A DNA stretch of 64,000 nt from Dehalogenimonas formicexedens (GTDB taxonomy: Bacteria; Chloroflexota; Dehalococcoidia; Dehalococcoidales; Dehalococcoidaceae). The notes below the pieces were generated by a model that had not been told where the DNA came from, ran no database searches, and was given only the letters and a program-made list of their open reading frames with translations. Within the stretch, counting starts at the first letter, position 1. Every line of letters begins with the position of its first letter. Location: NCBI RefSeq assembly GCF_001953175.1, contig NZ_CP018258.1:1826210-1890209 (forward strand), given 5' to 3'. Of this stretch, positions 18,195 through 28,778 are shown piece by piece. The position numbers and the translations under genes are program-made.

Positions 18195-18608
18195 ATGACG
18201 CCATTGGGTGAAACCGAACTCAAGTCAACAGATCAGCGCTCGGTCATTCTGGATATCGTCAGAGCGGGCAAAGGGCACCTGGATGCCGGCGAGATCTACC
18301 AGCGCGCGCGCAAAAAACTGCCGCGCCTATCTCTTTCGACCGTCTATCGCGCTTTAGCCAAGTTCAAGGAGACCGGCCTTATCGAAGAACGGCACCTTGA
18401 CGAAAACCACCATCATTACGAGATTTCTCACCGCGGTGAGCACCATCACCTGATCTGTACCGGCTGCGGCAAGGTCGTTGAATTCAAATTGCCGCTGACC
18501 GAGATAGTTATCGAGAAAGTTCCCCAGGCCGCGGGTTTCAAGATTAACCACAGCGGCGAACTGAGCCTGTCAGGTATCTGCCCTGATTGCCGGAAGAAAG
18601 CACCTTAA
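18195..18608 (+). CDS. fur: Fur-family metal-responsive regulator
   Basis: About 137 residues from the ATG at 18195, chosen because GGAGG lies five bases upstream; earlier in-frame ATGs have no such site. The N-terminal winged helix contains LSLSTVYRALAKFKETGLI. The metal-binding half has EERHLDENHHHYEISHRGEHHHLIC, a His-rich regulatory site, and two CxxC pairs (CTGC, CPDC) for structural zinc. It starts the fur-feoB-zinc ribbon-dtxR/feoA operon (one base before feoB). Family choice between Fur, PerR and Zur cannot be settled, but the neighbours point to iron. The palindrome at its promoter is the likely target. Confidence 0.9.
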   Translation: MTPLGETELKSTDQRSVILDIVRAGKGHLDAGEIYQRARKKLPRLSLSTVYRALAKFKETGLIEERHLDENHHHYEISHRGEHHHLICTGCGKVVEFKLPLTEIVIEKVPQAAGFKINHSGELSLSGICPDCRKKAP

Positions 18609-18609
18609 C

Positions 18610-20649
18610 ATGTCCCAACCCGACCTTGTTATCGATTATTCTGACGACTGCGCCTCCTGCCACGAGCGCATGCCCAAGCGCACAAAATCCCAATTGGCCG
18701 GGACACCGGCGCTGAAAATAGCCCTGGTAGGCAGTCCCAACGTGGGCAAGAGTTCGGTTTTCCATGCCCTCACCGGGCGGCGGGTTATCATCTCCAATTA
18801 TCCCGGTACCACCGTCGATATTTTCCGCGGTACCGCTGTCCTCGACGGGCATTCGGTGGAGGTCATCGACACCCCGGGAATGTACTCCCTGCACTCCATC
18901 ACCGAGGAAGAACGGGTCGGACGCGCCATCCTGCTCAGAGAAAAACCCGACGTCGTCCTGCATGTCCTGGATGCCAAGAACCTGGAACGCATGCTGCCGA
19001 TGACTTTCCAACTCATCGAAGCCGGACTCCCCATTATCGTCGTTTTGAATATGATCGACGAAGCCGAAGCTCACGGCTTATCGATCGACATAAGAAAATT
19101 ATCAGCCGCCATTGGGGTTCCGGTGCTGGAAACAGCTGCAAGCCTCGGGCGGGGAATGCCGGAACTCAAGCAGGCGATCCTCGATTTCAAATCTCAGGGA
19201 TTTATTCAACCCATCGTTTACGATGAGGCCATCGAGAACGCAATCGACAGCCTTGTCCCCTCGGTCAAAGACAGTCCGCCCTCCGAAAGGATTTCACCGC
19301 GCTCCGTGGCTCTCCTTCTTCTGCGCCAGGACGAACAGGTGCGGCGACTGGTGGCCGGCGAAGGCAATGATGTGTCAACGGTTGACAGGGTGGTCGAGGA
19401 AACGATGCTAGCCCTACCCCAGCCGCCGGCTTATCTCCTGGCCTTGAATCTGCAGAAGGAAGCCTCCAAACTAGCCTCCGAGGTGATGACCCACCGGCAA
19501 ACACCGGGGATCCGCTTCAACGAAAGGCTTTCCCGGGCCATGATGCAGCCGTTAAGCGGCGGCATCATCCTGGCGGCTGTTCTGCTTGCCATGTACTACG
19601 TTGTCGGCGTGTTCGGCGCGGGTTTCCTGGTCGGCTGGCTTGAAAAGACGCTGTTCGGCCAGATCATCAATCCGTTCTTCCAAAATACGCTTTCGACCTT
19701 GATCCCAGTAAAACCGATCTCCGACCTGTTCGTCGGCCAGTACGGCATCATCACCCTCGGACTGACCTACGCCATCGCCATCATACTGCCGATCGTGACG
19801 ACTTTCTTCCTGATTTTTTCAATGATCGAAGATTCCGGGTATCTGCCGCGCCTGGCGATGCTGATCGACAGGCTGTTCAAATTCATCGGCCTGAATGGCC
19901 GGGCGGTCATCCCGATGGTTCTCGGCTTTGGCTGCGATACCATGGCCACCATCGTGACCCGGACGCAGGAGACCAAGCGGGAAAGAATTATCACCACATT
20001 GTTGCTGGCTCTCGCCATCCCGTGTTCGGCTCAGCTCGGCGTGATCTTCGGCATCCTCTCAGTGTCGACTGGTATGCTTATAACCTGGTTGGGGATTATC
20101 GTCCTGATCTTCATTCTGGTCGGTTGGCTGGCTTCCAGGATCATCCCCGGAGAACGCGCCTGTTTCTACATGGAGGTACCCCCGCTACGGCTGCCCCGGC
20201 TGTCCAACGTCCTTCAGAAGACCTACGCCCGGTTGGAGTGGTACCTGATGGAAGTCATCCCGATTTTCATCCTGGCCAGCGTCGTCCTGTGGGCAGGTGA
20301 TCTTATTGGACTGCTCGACCTCCTGATACGGGGATTGCGTCCCGTGGTTGAATTCGCCGGCATTCCCGCCGCCGCCTCTGTAGCCTTCGTCATCGGCTTT
20401 TTCCGTCGGGACTTCGGCGCCGCCGGATTGTATGCCCTGGCGACGCAGGGGATCCTTACCGGCAACTCCCTGCTGATCTCGGCGGTGGTGATGACCCTTT
20501 TCGTACCCTGCATTGCCCAGTTCAGCGTCATGATCAAGGAGCGCGGATTAAAGACCGCGCTGGCGATTGCCGGTTTCATTTTTCCCTTTGCGTTCCTGGT
20601 CGGCTTTGTCCTGAACCATACTTTAAAAATCCTGGGGATCAACTTATGA
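18610..20649 (+). CDS. feoB: Ferrous iron transporter FeoB
   Basis: A 679-residue Fe(II) permease. The N-terminal G domain shows GSPNVGKSS (G1), GTTVD (G2), DTPG (G3) and NMID (G4), followed by the GDI region and about eight membrane segments with two Gate motifs. The second half contains MVLGFGCDTMA and the C-terminal VPCIAQF. Ahead of the G domain sits a short extension with a CASCHERM cysteine motif, unusual for FeoB and possibly metal sensing. It imports Fe2+ into the cytoplasm. Upstream fur is one base away; downstream the small zinc-ribbon gene overlaps the stop by four bases. Shorter than the 770-residue E. coli protein but typical of many anaerobes. Confidence 0.95.
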   Translation: MSQPDLVIDYSDDCASCHERMPKRTKSQLAGTPALKIALVGSPNVGKSSVFHALTGRRVIISNYPGTTVDIFRGTAVLDGHSVEVIDTPGMYSLHSITEEERVGRAILLREKPDVVLHVLDAKNLERMLPMTFQLIEAGLPIIVVLNMIDEAEAHGLSIDIRKLSAAIGVPVLETAASLGRGMPELKQAILDFKSQGFIQPIVYDEAIENAIDSLVPSVKDSPPSERISPRSVALLLLRQDEQVRRLVAGEGNDVSTVDRVVEETMLALPQPPAYLLALNLQKEASKLASEVMTHRQTPGIRFNERLSRAMMQPLSGGIILAAVLLAMYYVVGVFGAGFLVGWLEKTLFGQIINPFFQNTLSTLIPVKPISDLFVGQYGIITLGLTYAIAIILPIVTTFFLIFSMIEDSGYLPRLAMLIDRLFKFIGLNGRAVIPMVLGFGCDTMATIVTRTQETKRERIITTLLLALAIPCSAQLGVIFGILSVSTGMLITWLGIIVLIFILVGWLASRIIPGERACFYMEVPPLRLPRLSNVLQKTYARLEWYLMEVIPIFILASVVLWAGDLIGLLDLLIRGLRPVVEFAGIPAAASVAFVIGFFRRDFGAAGLYALATQGILTGNSLLISAVVMTLFVPCIAQFSVMIKERGLKTALAIAGFIFPFAFLVGFVLNHTLKILGINL

Positions 20650-20843
20650 ATGAAACGGACAACGATAAAATCAAATGCCCTTTCTGCGGCTTCGAATTCG
20701 ATGCCGTCTCAAGCACCGGTTACTGCGGATCATGCCCGCTGGCGAAGAATTGCAAGCTATTAAGGTGCCCTAACTGCGCCTACGAAATGCCGGCCGAGCC
20801 CAAGCTGTTCTCGGCGATCAAGCGGCTGAGGAGAAAACCATGA
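20646..20843 (+). CDS. Small zinc-ribbon protein in the feo operon
   Basis: A 65-residue protein with CPFCGFEF near the start, CGSCPLAKNC in the middle and CPNCAYEMP; eight cysteines in all, arranged as a zinc- or Fe-S-binding ribbon. It overlaps feoB by four bases and the next gene by four, so it is translated with them. It may take the place of FeoC, which also carries clustered cysteines in some bacteria; that is inference. Confidence 0.8.
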   Translation: MNETDNDKIKCPFCGFEFDAVSSTGYCGSCPLAKNCKLLRCPNCAYEMPAEPKLFSAIKRLRRKP

Positions 20844-21340
20844 ACATCGACGAACATGGCGAAGAAATCCTGGAAACGATGTGGATCCGAACACAAGAGG
20901 AAAAAATCCCGGTCAAAGCCGATGAATTCCAGTCTCACCAGGCCCTGGAGCAACTGATCGAGGGAGGCCTGATCGTATCAGGCGGGGATGGTTCGCTCGT
21001 TCTGACCGACAAGGGCTTGCCCGAAGCCCGCAGCGTCGTCCGCCGCCATCGCCTGGCGGAGAGGCTGCTTTATGACGTCCTCGGTACCCGAGACCGCCTG
21101 ATGCATGATAAGGCCTGCAAGTTCGAACACCTGCTGGACAAGGGTCTCGATGAAAACATCTGTATCCTCCTCGGGCACCCCAAAGTCTGCCCTCACAACA
21201 AGCCCATCCCTCCAGGCAGATGTTGCCAGGAAGCGGCAGGAAAGCCGCAGAAGCTGGTTTCTCCATTATCCGAATTGAGGCCGGGCCAGCACGGAACGGT
21301 GGCCTATCTTTACGCCCCCGAGGCAAGTAAACTCCAGAAA

Positions 21341-23168
<1,828 letters not shown>

Positions 23169-23179
<11 letters not shown>

Positions 23180-24119
23180 CTTTTCCTCCTACAGATGCCG
23201 GAATGCCCTCCAGCGAGATTGGTTTAATTGCGTCTATTTGAGGTTGGAGAAGGTGGCTATCACAGGTGTTCATTATAATGAGAGCCACCTTTTCGACCTC
23301 GGCGGCGGTATTGACCATGGGTTGAGCCAGGGCAATGAGTCTTTCGTCACTGAAACTCCAGGCGTGATTCAGGGTGATTTTGCTAGATAGATGAGGCATT
23401 TTGGTTTTCACGGCCTTGTCAACGAGAGAACCGGGCAACGCTCGCCTGCCCTTTTTGGGGAAAGGCCCGTCGATACCGAAGATGCTTGGTTTCGTTTCTC
23501 CGTTCCGGGAGCCCGACCAGTACGTGACTGCCCATTCTTTGCCTTCGGCGTCGTCCGGTTCATACAGCGCGCCGTAGAAAAATAGCCGGTCCTGGATCAC
23601 TTCACCTATACGCAGCAGGATTTGGGAACAGCTCTTGGAGTAAATCCCGGAGAGGCCGATGACATCGAATCCAGCCCGGTAGGCTCTTTCACGAAATTCG
23701 TCCTCAGGCAGCAAGACCGCCGATGCAAACCGGTTGGCGGCGATGTGGCGGGCGCTCGTCCTCAGCGGCTCGTATCCCGGCTCAGTCTGCACAAACACAG
23801 TCTCCATCATCTCTCTCAGCTCATGAAGGATGGTGTTCTCGATGCCGCTGGCCGTATCGTTCCGGCGATAATAGATGTATTTCCGGCCGCCGCACATTTC
23901 GTGATAGCCCCTCACATTTCGCGGCATTTTCTCCGACTCTTTCAGGTGGACACCGAAACATGAAGCAACCGCTCTTAGCGCCCTCACGTTCGCCGGTAAA
24001 TCCCTCAAATAGATCTGCCTGAACTCCTCTGCCTTTTGATCCTCGGTCGAAGCCCTGGGATTGCCATACTTCCCAACCAGGTAGTCGCAGAAACCCTCGA
24101 GGTCATTGAGGCTCTTCAC
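23169..24119 (-). CDS. ImmA/IrrE-like metallopeptidase-fold protein
   Basis: A 316-residue protein of the ImmA/IrrE type that normally cleaves a partner XRE repressor to induce a mobile element. The zinc-site helix reads ILHELREMMET, and the downstream conserved segment is ARHIAANRFASAVLLPEDEF. The usual HExxH is degenerate (HELRE), so catalysis is uncertain. The C-terminal half has AVTYWSGSR and a Cys near the end. It overlaps the XRE gene by four bases and the recombinase by 11, forming a three-gene repressor-protease-integrase operon. It may sense induction signals without cutting. Confidence 0.8.
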
Positions 24120-24514
24120 TCGCTGCGCCCCGGCAGCAGCTTTTTCCCGGTGGCCTTCTCGTACATCTCAACTATAAACCGCTTCACGTCCGTCGTCAGT
24201 TCACCCGTCATGCGGGTACCGGAATGGTAGCGGGGGTCGTTCATGACGTAATTGAAAGCCATCTCCACTTCCTGTTCGTCGCTAAGACTAGGTTCATTCT
24301 CTTCGAGATAACCGGCCGCCCTGAGGAGGTCTTTGAGCGTCACCTGGTAGACGGGCGCCAGGCGCTTCATGAAGTCAGGTCCGGGCGGATTTCTCCGGCC
24401 CTGCTCGATCTGGGCCAAGTACGAATAAGAGATGCCGGTCTTCTGCGCGACGTCCCTCAAGGAAAGCCGCTGCTTCTGGCGCAGTTGTCTTATATATCCC
24501 GCGAAATCTGGCAT
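24116..24514 (-). CDS. XRE-family repressor of the element
   Basis: A 132-residue protein with an N-terminal helix-turn-helix: LSLRDVAQKTGISYSYLAQI at about residues 18-37, followed by EQGRRNPPGPDFMKRLAPVY. The C-terminal half is helical and charged. It starts the operon with the ImmA-like protein and recombinase and is divergent from the small XRE gene at 24676. It is the likely master repressor, binding between the divergent promoters. Confidence 0.88.
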   Translation of the reverse strand: MPDFAGYIRQLRQKQRLSLRDVAQKTGISYSYLAQIEQGRRNPPGPDFMKRLAPVYQVTLKDLLRAAGYLEENEPSLSDEQEVEMAFNYVMNDPRYHSGTRMTGELTTDVKRFIVEMYEKATGKKLLPGRSE

Positions 24515-24532
24515 AGGTCCTCCATGTTCACA

Positions 24533-24561
24533 ATGTTAGCACATTCTGGTAACAGATGCAA
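24533..24561 (-). promoter_or_regulatory. Leftward promoter of the repressor-recombinase operon
   Basis: On the minus strand TTGCAT (24561-24556), a 17-base spacer and TAACAT (24538-24533). The GGAGG of the repressor gene follows about 13 bases later. The motif ACATG occurs on both sides (AACATG/CATGTT), a possible operator. Confidence 0.55.
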
Positions 24562-24617
24562 CATGTTTCCGACAATTATTTTACGTTTGTTTTGAGATGA
24601 AAGTGACATTCCGGCCT

Positions 24618-24646
24618 TGACCTGACCCGTCTGATGTTTTACTATT
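24618..24646 (+). promoter_or_regulatory. Rightward promoter of the element
   Basis: TTGACC (24618-24623), a 17-base spacer and TACTAT (24641-24646) lie 29 bases before the small XRE gene, which also has an AGGAG site. Together with the leftward promoter it forms a divergent switch in 160 bases. Confidence 0.6.
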
Positions 24647-24675
24647 GTGCTCACTAATTCTTTCAGGAGTGGCAC

Positions 24676-24912
24676 ATGTTCAAGGTGGTTTTGAACAGGG
24701 ATAACCTTGAAAAAGCAATGCTTCGCCACAACCTCTCGCGCAAGCTCCTTGCCAAGAAGATCGGTCTGTCGCCGAGTTACCTCTGCCGCATCCTCGCCGG
24801 CAAGCAAGCCCCGACTGCCGCAGTACGCCAGCAACTTCTCGACTACTTCAAAGGCAGTTCGTTCGACGACCTGTTCACCATCCAGGAAAACGGGGCTGGT
24901 AATGACGATTGA
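24676..24912 (+). CDS. Small XRE helix-turn-helix protein
   Basis: A 78-residue protein that is almost only a helix-turn-helix (KLLAKKIGLSPSYLCRILAGKQAP). It is the first gene of the rightward operon and faces the XRE repressor, as Cro faces CI in lambdoid phages. Its C-terminus (FDDLFTIQENGAGNDD) is acidic. A Cro-like or activator role is inferred from position. Confidence 0.85.
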   Translation: MFKVVLNRDNLEKAMLRHNLSRKLLAKKIGLSPSYLCRILAGKQAPTAAVRQQLLDYFKGSSFDDLFTIQENGAGNDD

Positions 24913-25105
24913 AGCCGATCGGGAAGACTTTGAGAACGGTCTGCGTATCTGGGCCCGCATGATCGCTAGGGCTCACCTGAAGAATTTGGCCAGAACGAAA
25001 GAAATCAACACGGAGGGAGAAGGAAATGCCGATCAAGGGAATTACCGGGGTCATCAGGTTGCCGAGGCTGGGGAAAATCAGGCTGGGGCTGCAAAGGGAG
25101 TCTAG
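24902..25105 (+). CDS. Possible small protein of the switch operon (67 aa)
   Basis: An ATG that overlaps the end of the small XRE gene opens a frame reading MTIEADREDFENGLRIWARM. It is basic and helical in the first 35 residues; the rest overlaps the next gene in another frame. No family is recognised. The first half, up to 25025, is the only sequence not used by a neighbour. Confidence 0.4.
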   Translation: MTIEADREDFENGLRIWARMIARAHLKNLARTKEINTEGEGNADQGNYRGHQVAEAGENQAGAAKGV

Positions 25106-26009
25106 CGAAGGGTTCTCCTATCCAGTCCCGACCGACTACTTCGTCTGCCCGGATGAGGTGAAGAAGGTCTTTGGGCAGTGTCCGACCGAGCTTTCGGTCA
25201 TGCTGCCGACCGAAAACCCGAACCAGTGGGCCAGCCAGTACCTACGATGCTACTCGGCCTACCGCGGCCTCATCTGCCGCGGCGACGGCGAGACGGCAGT
25301 GGCCAGGGTGAACACGAAAACCGGCCAGGTCGCCACCCACGAGGATGCTGAGACCGAACTAAGGGAAATCGCCTGCAGCCCAAAGTCGTGCCACCACTAC
25401 GAAACCGGCCGCTGCAAGCGGGTGATGAACCTCCAGTTCCTCATCCCCGACTGCCCGGGCATAGGCGTCTACCAGCTCGACACCGGCTCGTATCATTCCA
25501 TCCTCAACGTCAACAACAGCCTTGACCTGATCAAGAGTGCCTGCGGCCGGCTGTCGATGATTCCGCTTTCTTTAAGGCTTATCGAGAAGGAGGTCGACAT
25601 CGAGGGCAGGAAGAAAACGGTCCGGGTGCTGCTACTGACCTCCCATTCTACCTTGGCCGAGATCCAGAAGCTCGCACAGATGCCGCCGAGCGAAGTGCTG
25701 CTCCTGCCGCCGCCCGACAGCGCGGTGCCGGACGACCTTTTCCCCGAAGAGGCAATCAATATCAATAAGGAGAATATCAGGCTCGAAGACGGTGCCACCG
25801 AGCGCGACCTCATCAGACTCTGGGACAAGGCCAAGAGCAAGGTGTGGCAACTCGATATTAGGGAACACCAGCTCAGGCAGTGGTTTAGCAAGCACTGCAA
25901 CATCGATGTCGAGATACGAGATTTCAACTGGCCGCTACCGCCGGCGAAATTCACCGCCGAGGGGCTTAACCGGTTCCTTAAAGCAGTAGACCGCGACACC
26001 GCATGTTAG
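25026..26009 (+). CDS. Recombination-directionality-factor-like protein
   Basis: A 327-residue protein that I recognise by pattern as the phiC31 Gp3-like family: MPIKGITGVIRLPRLGKIRL at the start, then YPVPTDYFVCPDEVKKVFG, a LICRGDGETAVAR segment, a Cys-rich CSPKSCHHYETGRCK, and FLIPDCPGIGVYQLDTGSYH ... RLSMIPLSLRL. Relatives are annotated as metal-binding or hydrolase proteins, and Gp3 is known to turn a large serine integrase from integration to excision. Placed in the rightward arm opposite the serine recombinase, this is the natural partner for excision. The match is from memory of the family and has not been computed. Confidence 0.75.
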   Translation: MPIKGITGVIRLPRLGKIRLGLQRESSEGFSYPVPTDYFVCPDEVKKVFGQCPTELSVMLPTENPNQWASQYLRCYSAYRGLICRGDGETAVARVNTKTGQVATHEDAETELREIACSPKSCHHYETGRCKRVMNLQFLIPDCPGIGVYQLDTGSYHSILNVNNSLDLIKSACGRLSMIPLSLRLIEKEVDIEGRKKTVRVLLLTSHSTLAEIQKLAQMPPSEVLLLPPPDSAVPDDLFPEEAININKENIRLEDGATERDLIRLWDKAKSKVWQLDIREHQLRQWFSKHCNIDVEIRDFNWPLPPAKFTAEGLNRFLKAVDRDTAC

Positions 26010-26016
26010 TCAGAAC

Positions 26017-28311
26017 ATGACCACCAAAGACTCACGCGGCGAAAAGACCGCTACTGCCGACGCGTTCAGCGAGGCCGTGCCGGAACTCCTGGAGAGTCAC
26101 TTAAGGCATCTCCTGGATGACACCGGCCTCGACCTCGACATCATCCGGGAGCGGAAGTACCGGAGCATCGTGTGCAAGGCTGAGCTATCAAGGCTCGGCT
26201 TTGCACAGTCGCAACAGCATGTGCCCGGCCTCCTAATCCCTTTGTGGGGCGTCGACGGGCAGGCGGCCGGGTACCAACTCCGGCCCGATAACCCCCGCAC
26301 CAACAACCAGGGCAAGATGGTGAAATACGAGCTGCCGGCAGGGTCGGCAAACCGGCTCGACTGCCCGCCCCGCTGCCAGAAAGCTCTCGGCAACCCCAAG
26401 GTGCCGCTCTGGATCACCGAGGGCTCCAAGAAAGCCGATGCCCTGGCCGGCCGCGGTGCTTGCGCCATATCCGTCACCGGTGTCTGGGGATTCAAAGGCA
26501 AGAACGAGTTCGGCGGCGTGACCTTCCTCGCCGATTGGGACTACATCGCCCTTAAAGAACGCACCGTTTACCTCGCCTTCGACTCCGACATCATGACCAA
26601 GGAGCCGGTGAGGAAAGCACTGTCTCATGTCGCCGAGCACATCCGGCGTAAAGGGGCGAAAGTGCAAATCGTCCAACTGCCCCAGTTGGAAGGCCAGGGC
26701 AAAACGGGCATCGACGACTACCTGCTCAAGTATTCCCTCGCCGATGCCGAAAAGCTGGTCGGTGAGTTCAAGCTGGAAGAAGAAGACCGGGAGCGGTATG
26801 TCTCCGGTTTCATCCTCCGCGACGGCACGGTGGGCGAGATGGTGGTCGATGAAGATGACCGGTATTTCATGGTTTCAGACGGTGGGGCAATCAAGAAAGT
26901 CTGGCAATACGACACCTCGAAGGTGACCTACCTGCCGACCACCGATTCGCTGGTCGGCCATGTGGTGCACTTCGCCCCCGGCGCCGCGCCTTATGACTCT
27001 CAGGCAAAACTCTTCGGAGAGATAAAGGGCTTTATCCACCGCTATATGGAGCTGCCGTCTGATTTCGAGGAGATCGCTTCGCTCTACGTCCTCTTAAGCT
27101 GGGTTTACGAGTTCGCCCCTTCGATTCCATATCTCCGGGTGATCGGCGACTGGGGCACCGGCAAGACACGTTTTTTGCAGGTTGTCGGCAGCGTGTGCTT
27201 CCGCCCGATGTTTGCCTCGGGCGCTACCACGCCGTCGCCGATCTTTCGCATTCTGGAGCAATTCCGGGGAACGTTGGTGCTTGATGAAGCCGACTTCAAG
27301 GATTCCTCAGCCTGGACGGAGATGGTGAAGCTTCTCAATAACGGCTACCGGCCAGGGATGCCGGTCCTTAGAGCCGACAAGGAAAACGGGAAATGGTTTC
27401 CCCGCGGCTACCAGGTGTTCGGGCCGAAACTACTGTCGACCAGGTTCCCATTCAGCGACGAAGCCCTCGAGAGTCGCTGTCTGACGTCCGAGATGATGCC
27501 GCTCACCCGCGAGGACATCCCCCGCGTGCTGCCGGCGTCTTTCGACAAAGAGGTCGGGACCCTGCGGTCAAAGCTGCTCACCTTTCGCCTTCACAACCTT
27601 TGCCGTCTCAGGGGCAAGACCTTCGGCAACGAACTCCTCGAACCCAACCTGCAGCCGCGCCTTCAGGAGATACTCATTCCGATGAAGGCCATGCTTAACG
27701 GCGACCACGCCATGGCGGAGGCGCTGGGCAGTTTCGTCCACCGGCTACAGGAATCGCTTTACACCAGACGCCGAGAAAGCGACGCCGGACGGGTGCTTGC
27801 CGCAATGATTGAACTGCACCGGGAAAACAAGGAACTGTCACTCAAAAACATCGCAATAAGCGCCAGCGCCATGGATGAAGAGGAGGCTCCATTCAACCCG
27901 GAAAAGGCTGGCTGGCTGACCCGGCGGCTCGGCTTTCAAAAAGAGAAGGGCAGCAGCACGCGGCGAAGGGTGGTCTGCTGGGATCAGGCAAGGGTCGAAA
28001 GCCTGATCAAGCAATATGGCCTTAAGCTCGAACCCCCCGTATCCGAGAAAAAACCTTTCACTCCTTTCGAACCTTTCGAAACAGCTTCAGATTCCCCGAA
28101 AGGTTCTCAAGCGAAGGAAAAACCTTTCGCTGAAAAAGCCGGAAATTCGTCGGATTTAGCTTTGGAGGGGACGAAAGGTTCTGAAAGGGCGGAAAAACCT
28201 TTCGAAAAACCTTTCGTACGTGAGCCTGAACGTGAGGCGAAAGGTTTGAAAGGTTCGAAAGGTTCTGTAGGGAATACGGCGTCTTATCATCAGCCGGAGG
28301 GAACGACATGA
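26017..28311 (+). CDS. DUF3854 primase-helicase-like replication protein
   Basis: A 764-residue protein. Residues 60-250 resemble DUF3854, a TOPRIM-like domain that often sits on primases: PLWITEGSKKADALAGRGA and VYLAFDSDIMTKEPVRKA. Residues about 350-560 form a P-loop ATPase: Walker A GDWGTGKTR, Walker B GTLVLDEAD, and an arginine-rich segment around LESRCLTSEMMPLTREDIP. A C-terminal wHTH-like region precedes an unstructured tail (about 675-755) rich in KPF and KGS motifs, which results from the DNA repeats described below. It probably opens and primes the element's origin. The next gene overlaps it by four bases. Confidence 0.8.
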   Translation: MTTKDSRGEKTATADAFSEAVPELLESHLRHLLDDTGLDLDIIRERKYRSIVCKAELSRLGFAQSQQHVPGLLIPLWGVDGQAAGYQLRPDNPRTNNQGKMVKYELPAGSANRLDCPPRCQKALGNPKVPLWITEGSKKADALAGRGACAISVTGVWGFKGKNEFGGVTFLADWDYIALKERTVYLAFDSDIMTKEPVRKALSHVAEHIRRKGAKVQIVQLPQLEGQGKTGIDDYLLKYSLADAEKLVGEFKLEEEDRERYVSGFILRDGTVGEMVVDEDDRYFMVSDGGAIKKVWQYDTSKVTYLPTTDSLVGHVVHFAPGAAPYDSQAKLFGEIKGFIHRYMELPSDFEEIASLYVLLSWVYEFAPSIPYLRVIGDWGTGKTRFLQVVGSVCFRPMFASGATTPSPIFRILEQFRGTLVLDEADFKDSSAWTEMVKLLNNGYRPGMPVLRADKENGKWFPRGYQVFGPKLLSTRFPFSDEALESRCLTSEMMPLTREDIPRVLPASFDKEVGTLRSKLLTFRLHNLCRLRGKTFGNELLEPNLQPRLQEILIPMKAMLNGDHAMAEALGSFVHRLQESLYTRRRESDAGRVLAAMIELHRENKELSLKNIAISASAMDEEEAPFNPEKAGWLTRRLGFQKEKGSSTRRRVVCWDQARVESLIKQYGLKLEPPVSEKKPFTPFEPFETASDSPKGSQAKEKPFAEKAGNSSDLALEGTKGSERAEKPFEKPFVREPEREAKGLKGSKGSVGNTASYHQPEGTT
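28052..28264. repeat. Iteron-like AACCTTTCG repeats on both strands, candidate origin
   Basis: Within the last 90 codons of the primase-helicase gene the 9-mer AACCTTTCG or its complement CGAAAGGTT occurs eight times without mismatch (starts 28070, 28097, 28121, 28172, 28196, 28208, 28238, 28256), plus near matches at 28052, 28061, 28183 and 28247. Because both orientations share one reading frame they are translated differently, as KPF and as KGS. Conservation is therefore at DNA level. Replication origins inside or next to the initiator gene are common in plasmids and phages. Confidence 0.75.
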
Positions 28312-28556
28312 AGAAAAAAAGGACTCTCTATGAATGCGCCCATGCCAGGGCGTATGGGAAAAGGATCTTCTGCCGGAGGGGGTTCCCTCTGTCCGACAAG
28401 GCGGGAAACGGCGGCATCGACATCATACGGCTGGCCCGCGGCGAGCCGTTGGCGCTCGACATCTGCCAAGCCTGCCTCGATTTCAACCGACTGGGACCGG
28501 CCGTCCCGGATGGGGAACGCGGTTGGCTCAAAAAGAAAGAGGTGTCAAAAAGATGA
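28308..28556 (+). CDS. Small cysteine-containing protein
   Basis: An 82-residue basic protein. Cysteines in YECAHARAYGKRIFCRRG and DICQACLDF make a possible zinc site (C-x11-C ... C-x2-C). It overlaps the primase gene stop (ATGA) and the next gene start. No family is recognised. Confidence 0.65.
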   Translation: MKKKRTLYECAHARAYGKRIFCRRGFPLSDKAGNGGIDIIRLARGEPLALDICQACLDFNRLGPAVPDGERGWLKKKEVSKR

Positions 28557-28774
28557 TCGATTTTCTGGGAAGACTCTACGAAAGCTTATGGGGCCGGGTC
28601 GGCGGGAAACCCTGGACCGAGATCATCCGCGACGACCAGAAGAAATCGCCCCTCTTCTTCATGCTTATCTTTCTCGGCCTGGGTATGCTGCTTGCAAGGC
28701 TCGGCGGAAAGTATTGGTGGCAGATTCTTATCGGCTTTTTCCTCGGAATCCTGTGCGGCCATTTCTGGTGGTGA
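28553..28774 (+). CDS. Small two-helix membrane protein
   Basis: A 73-residue protein starting MIDFLGRLYESLWGRVGGKP, overlapping the preceding stop. Two hydrophobic segments follow: SPLFFMLIFLGLGMLLARLG and WWQILIGFFLGILCGHFWW. Function unknown; start chosen by the four-base overlap. Confidence 0.6.
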   Translation: MIDFLGRLYESLWGRVGGKPWTEIIRDDQKKSPLFFMLIFLGLGMLLARLGGKYWWQILIGFFLGILCGHFWW

Positions 28775-28778
28775 TGCC

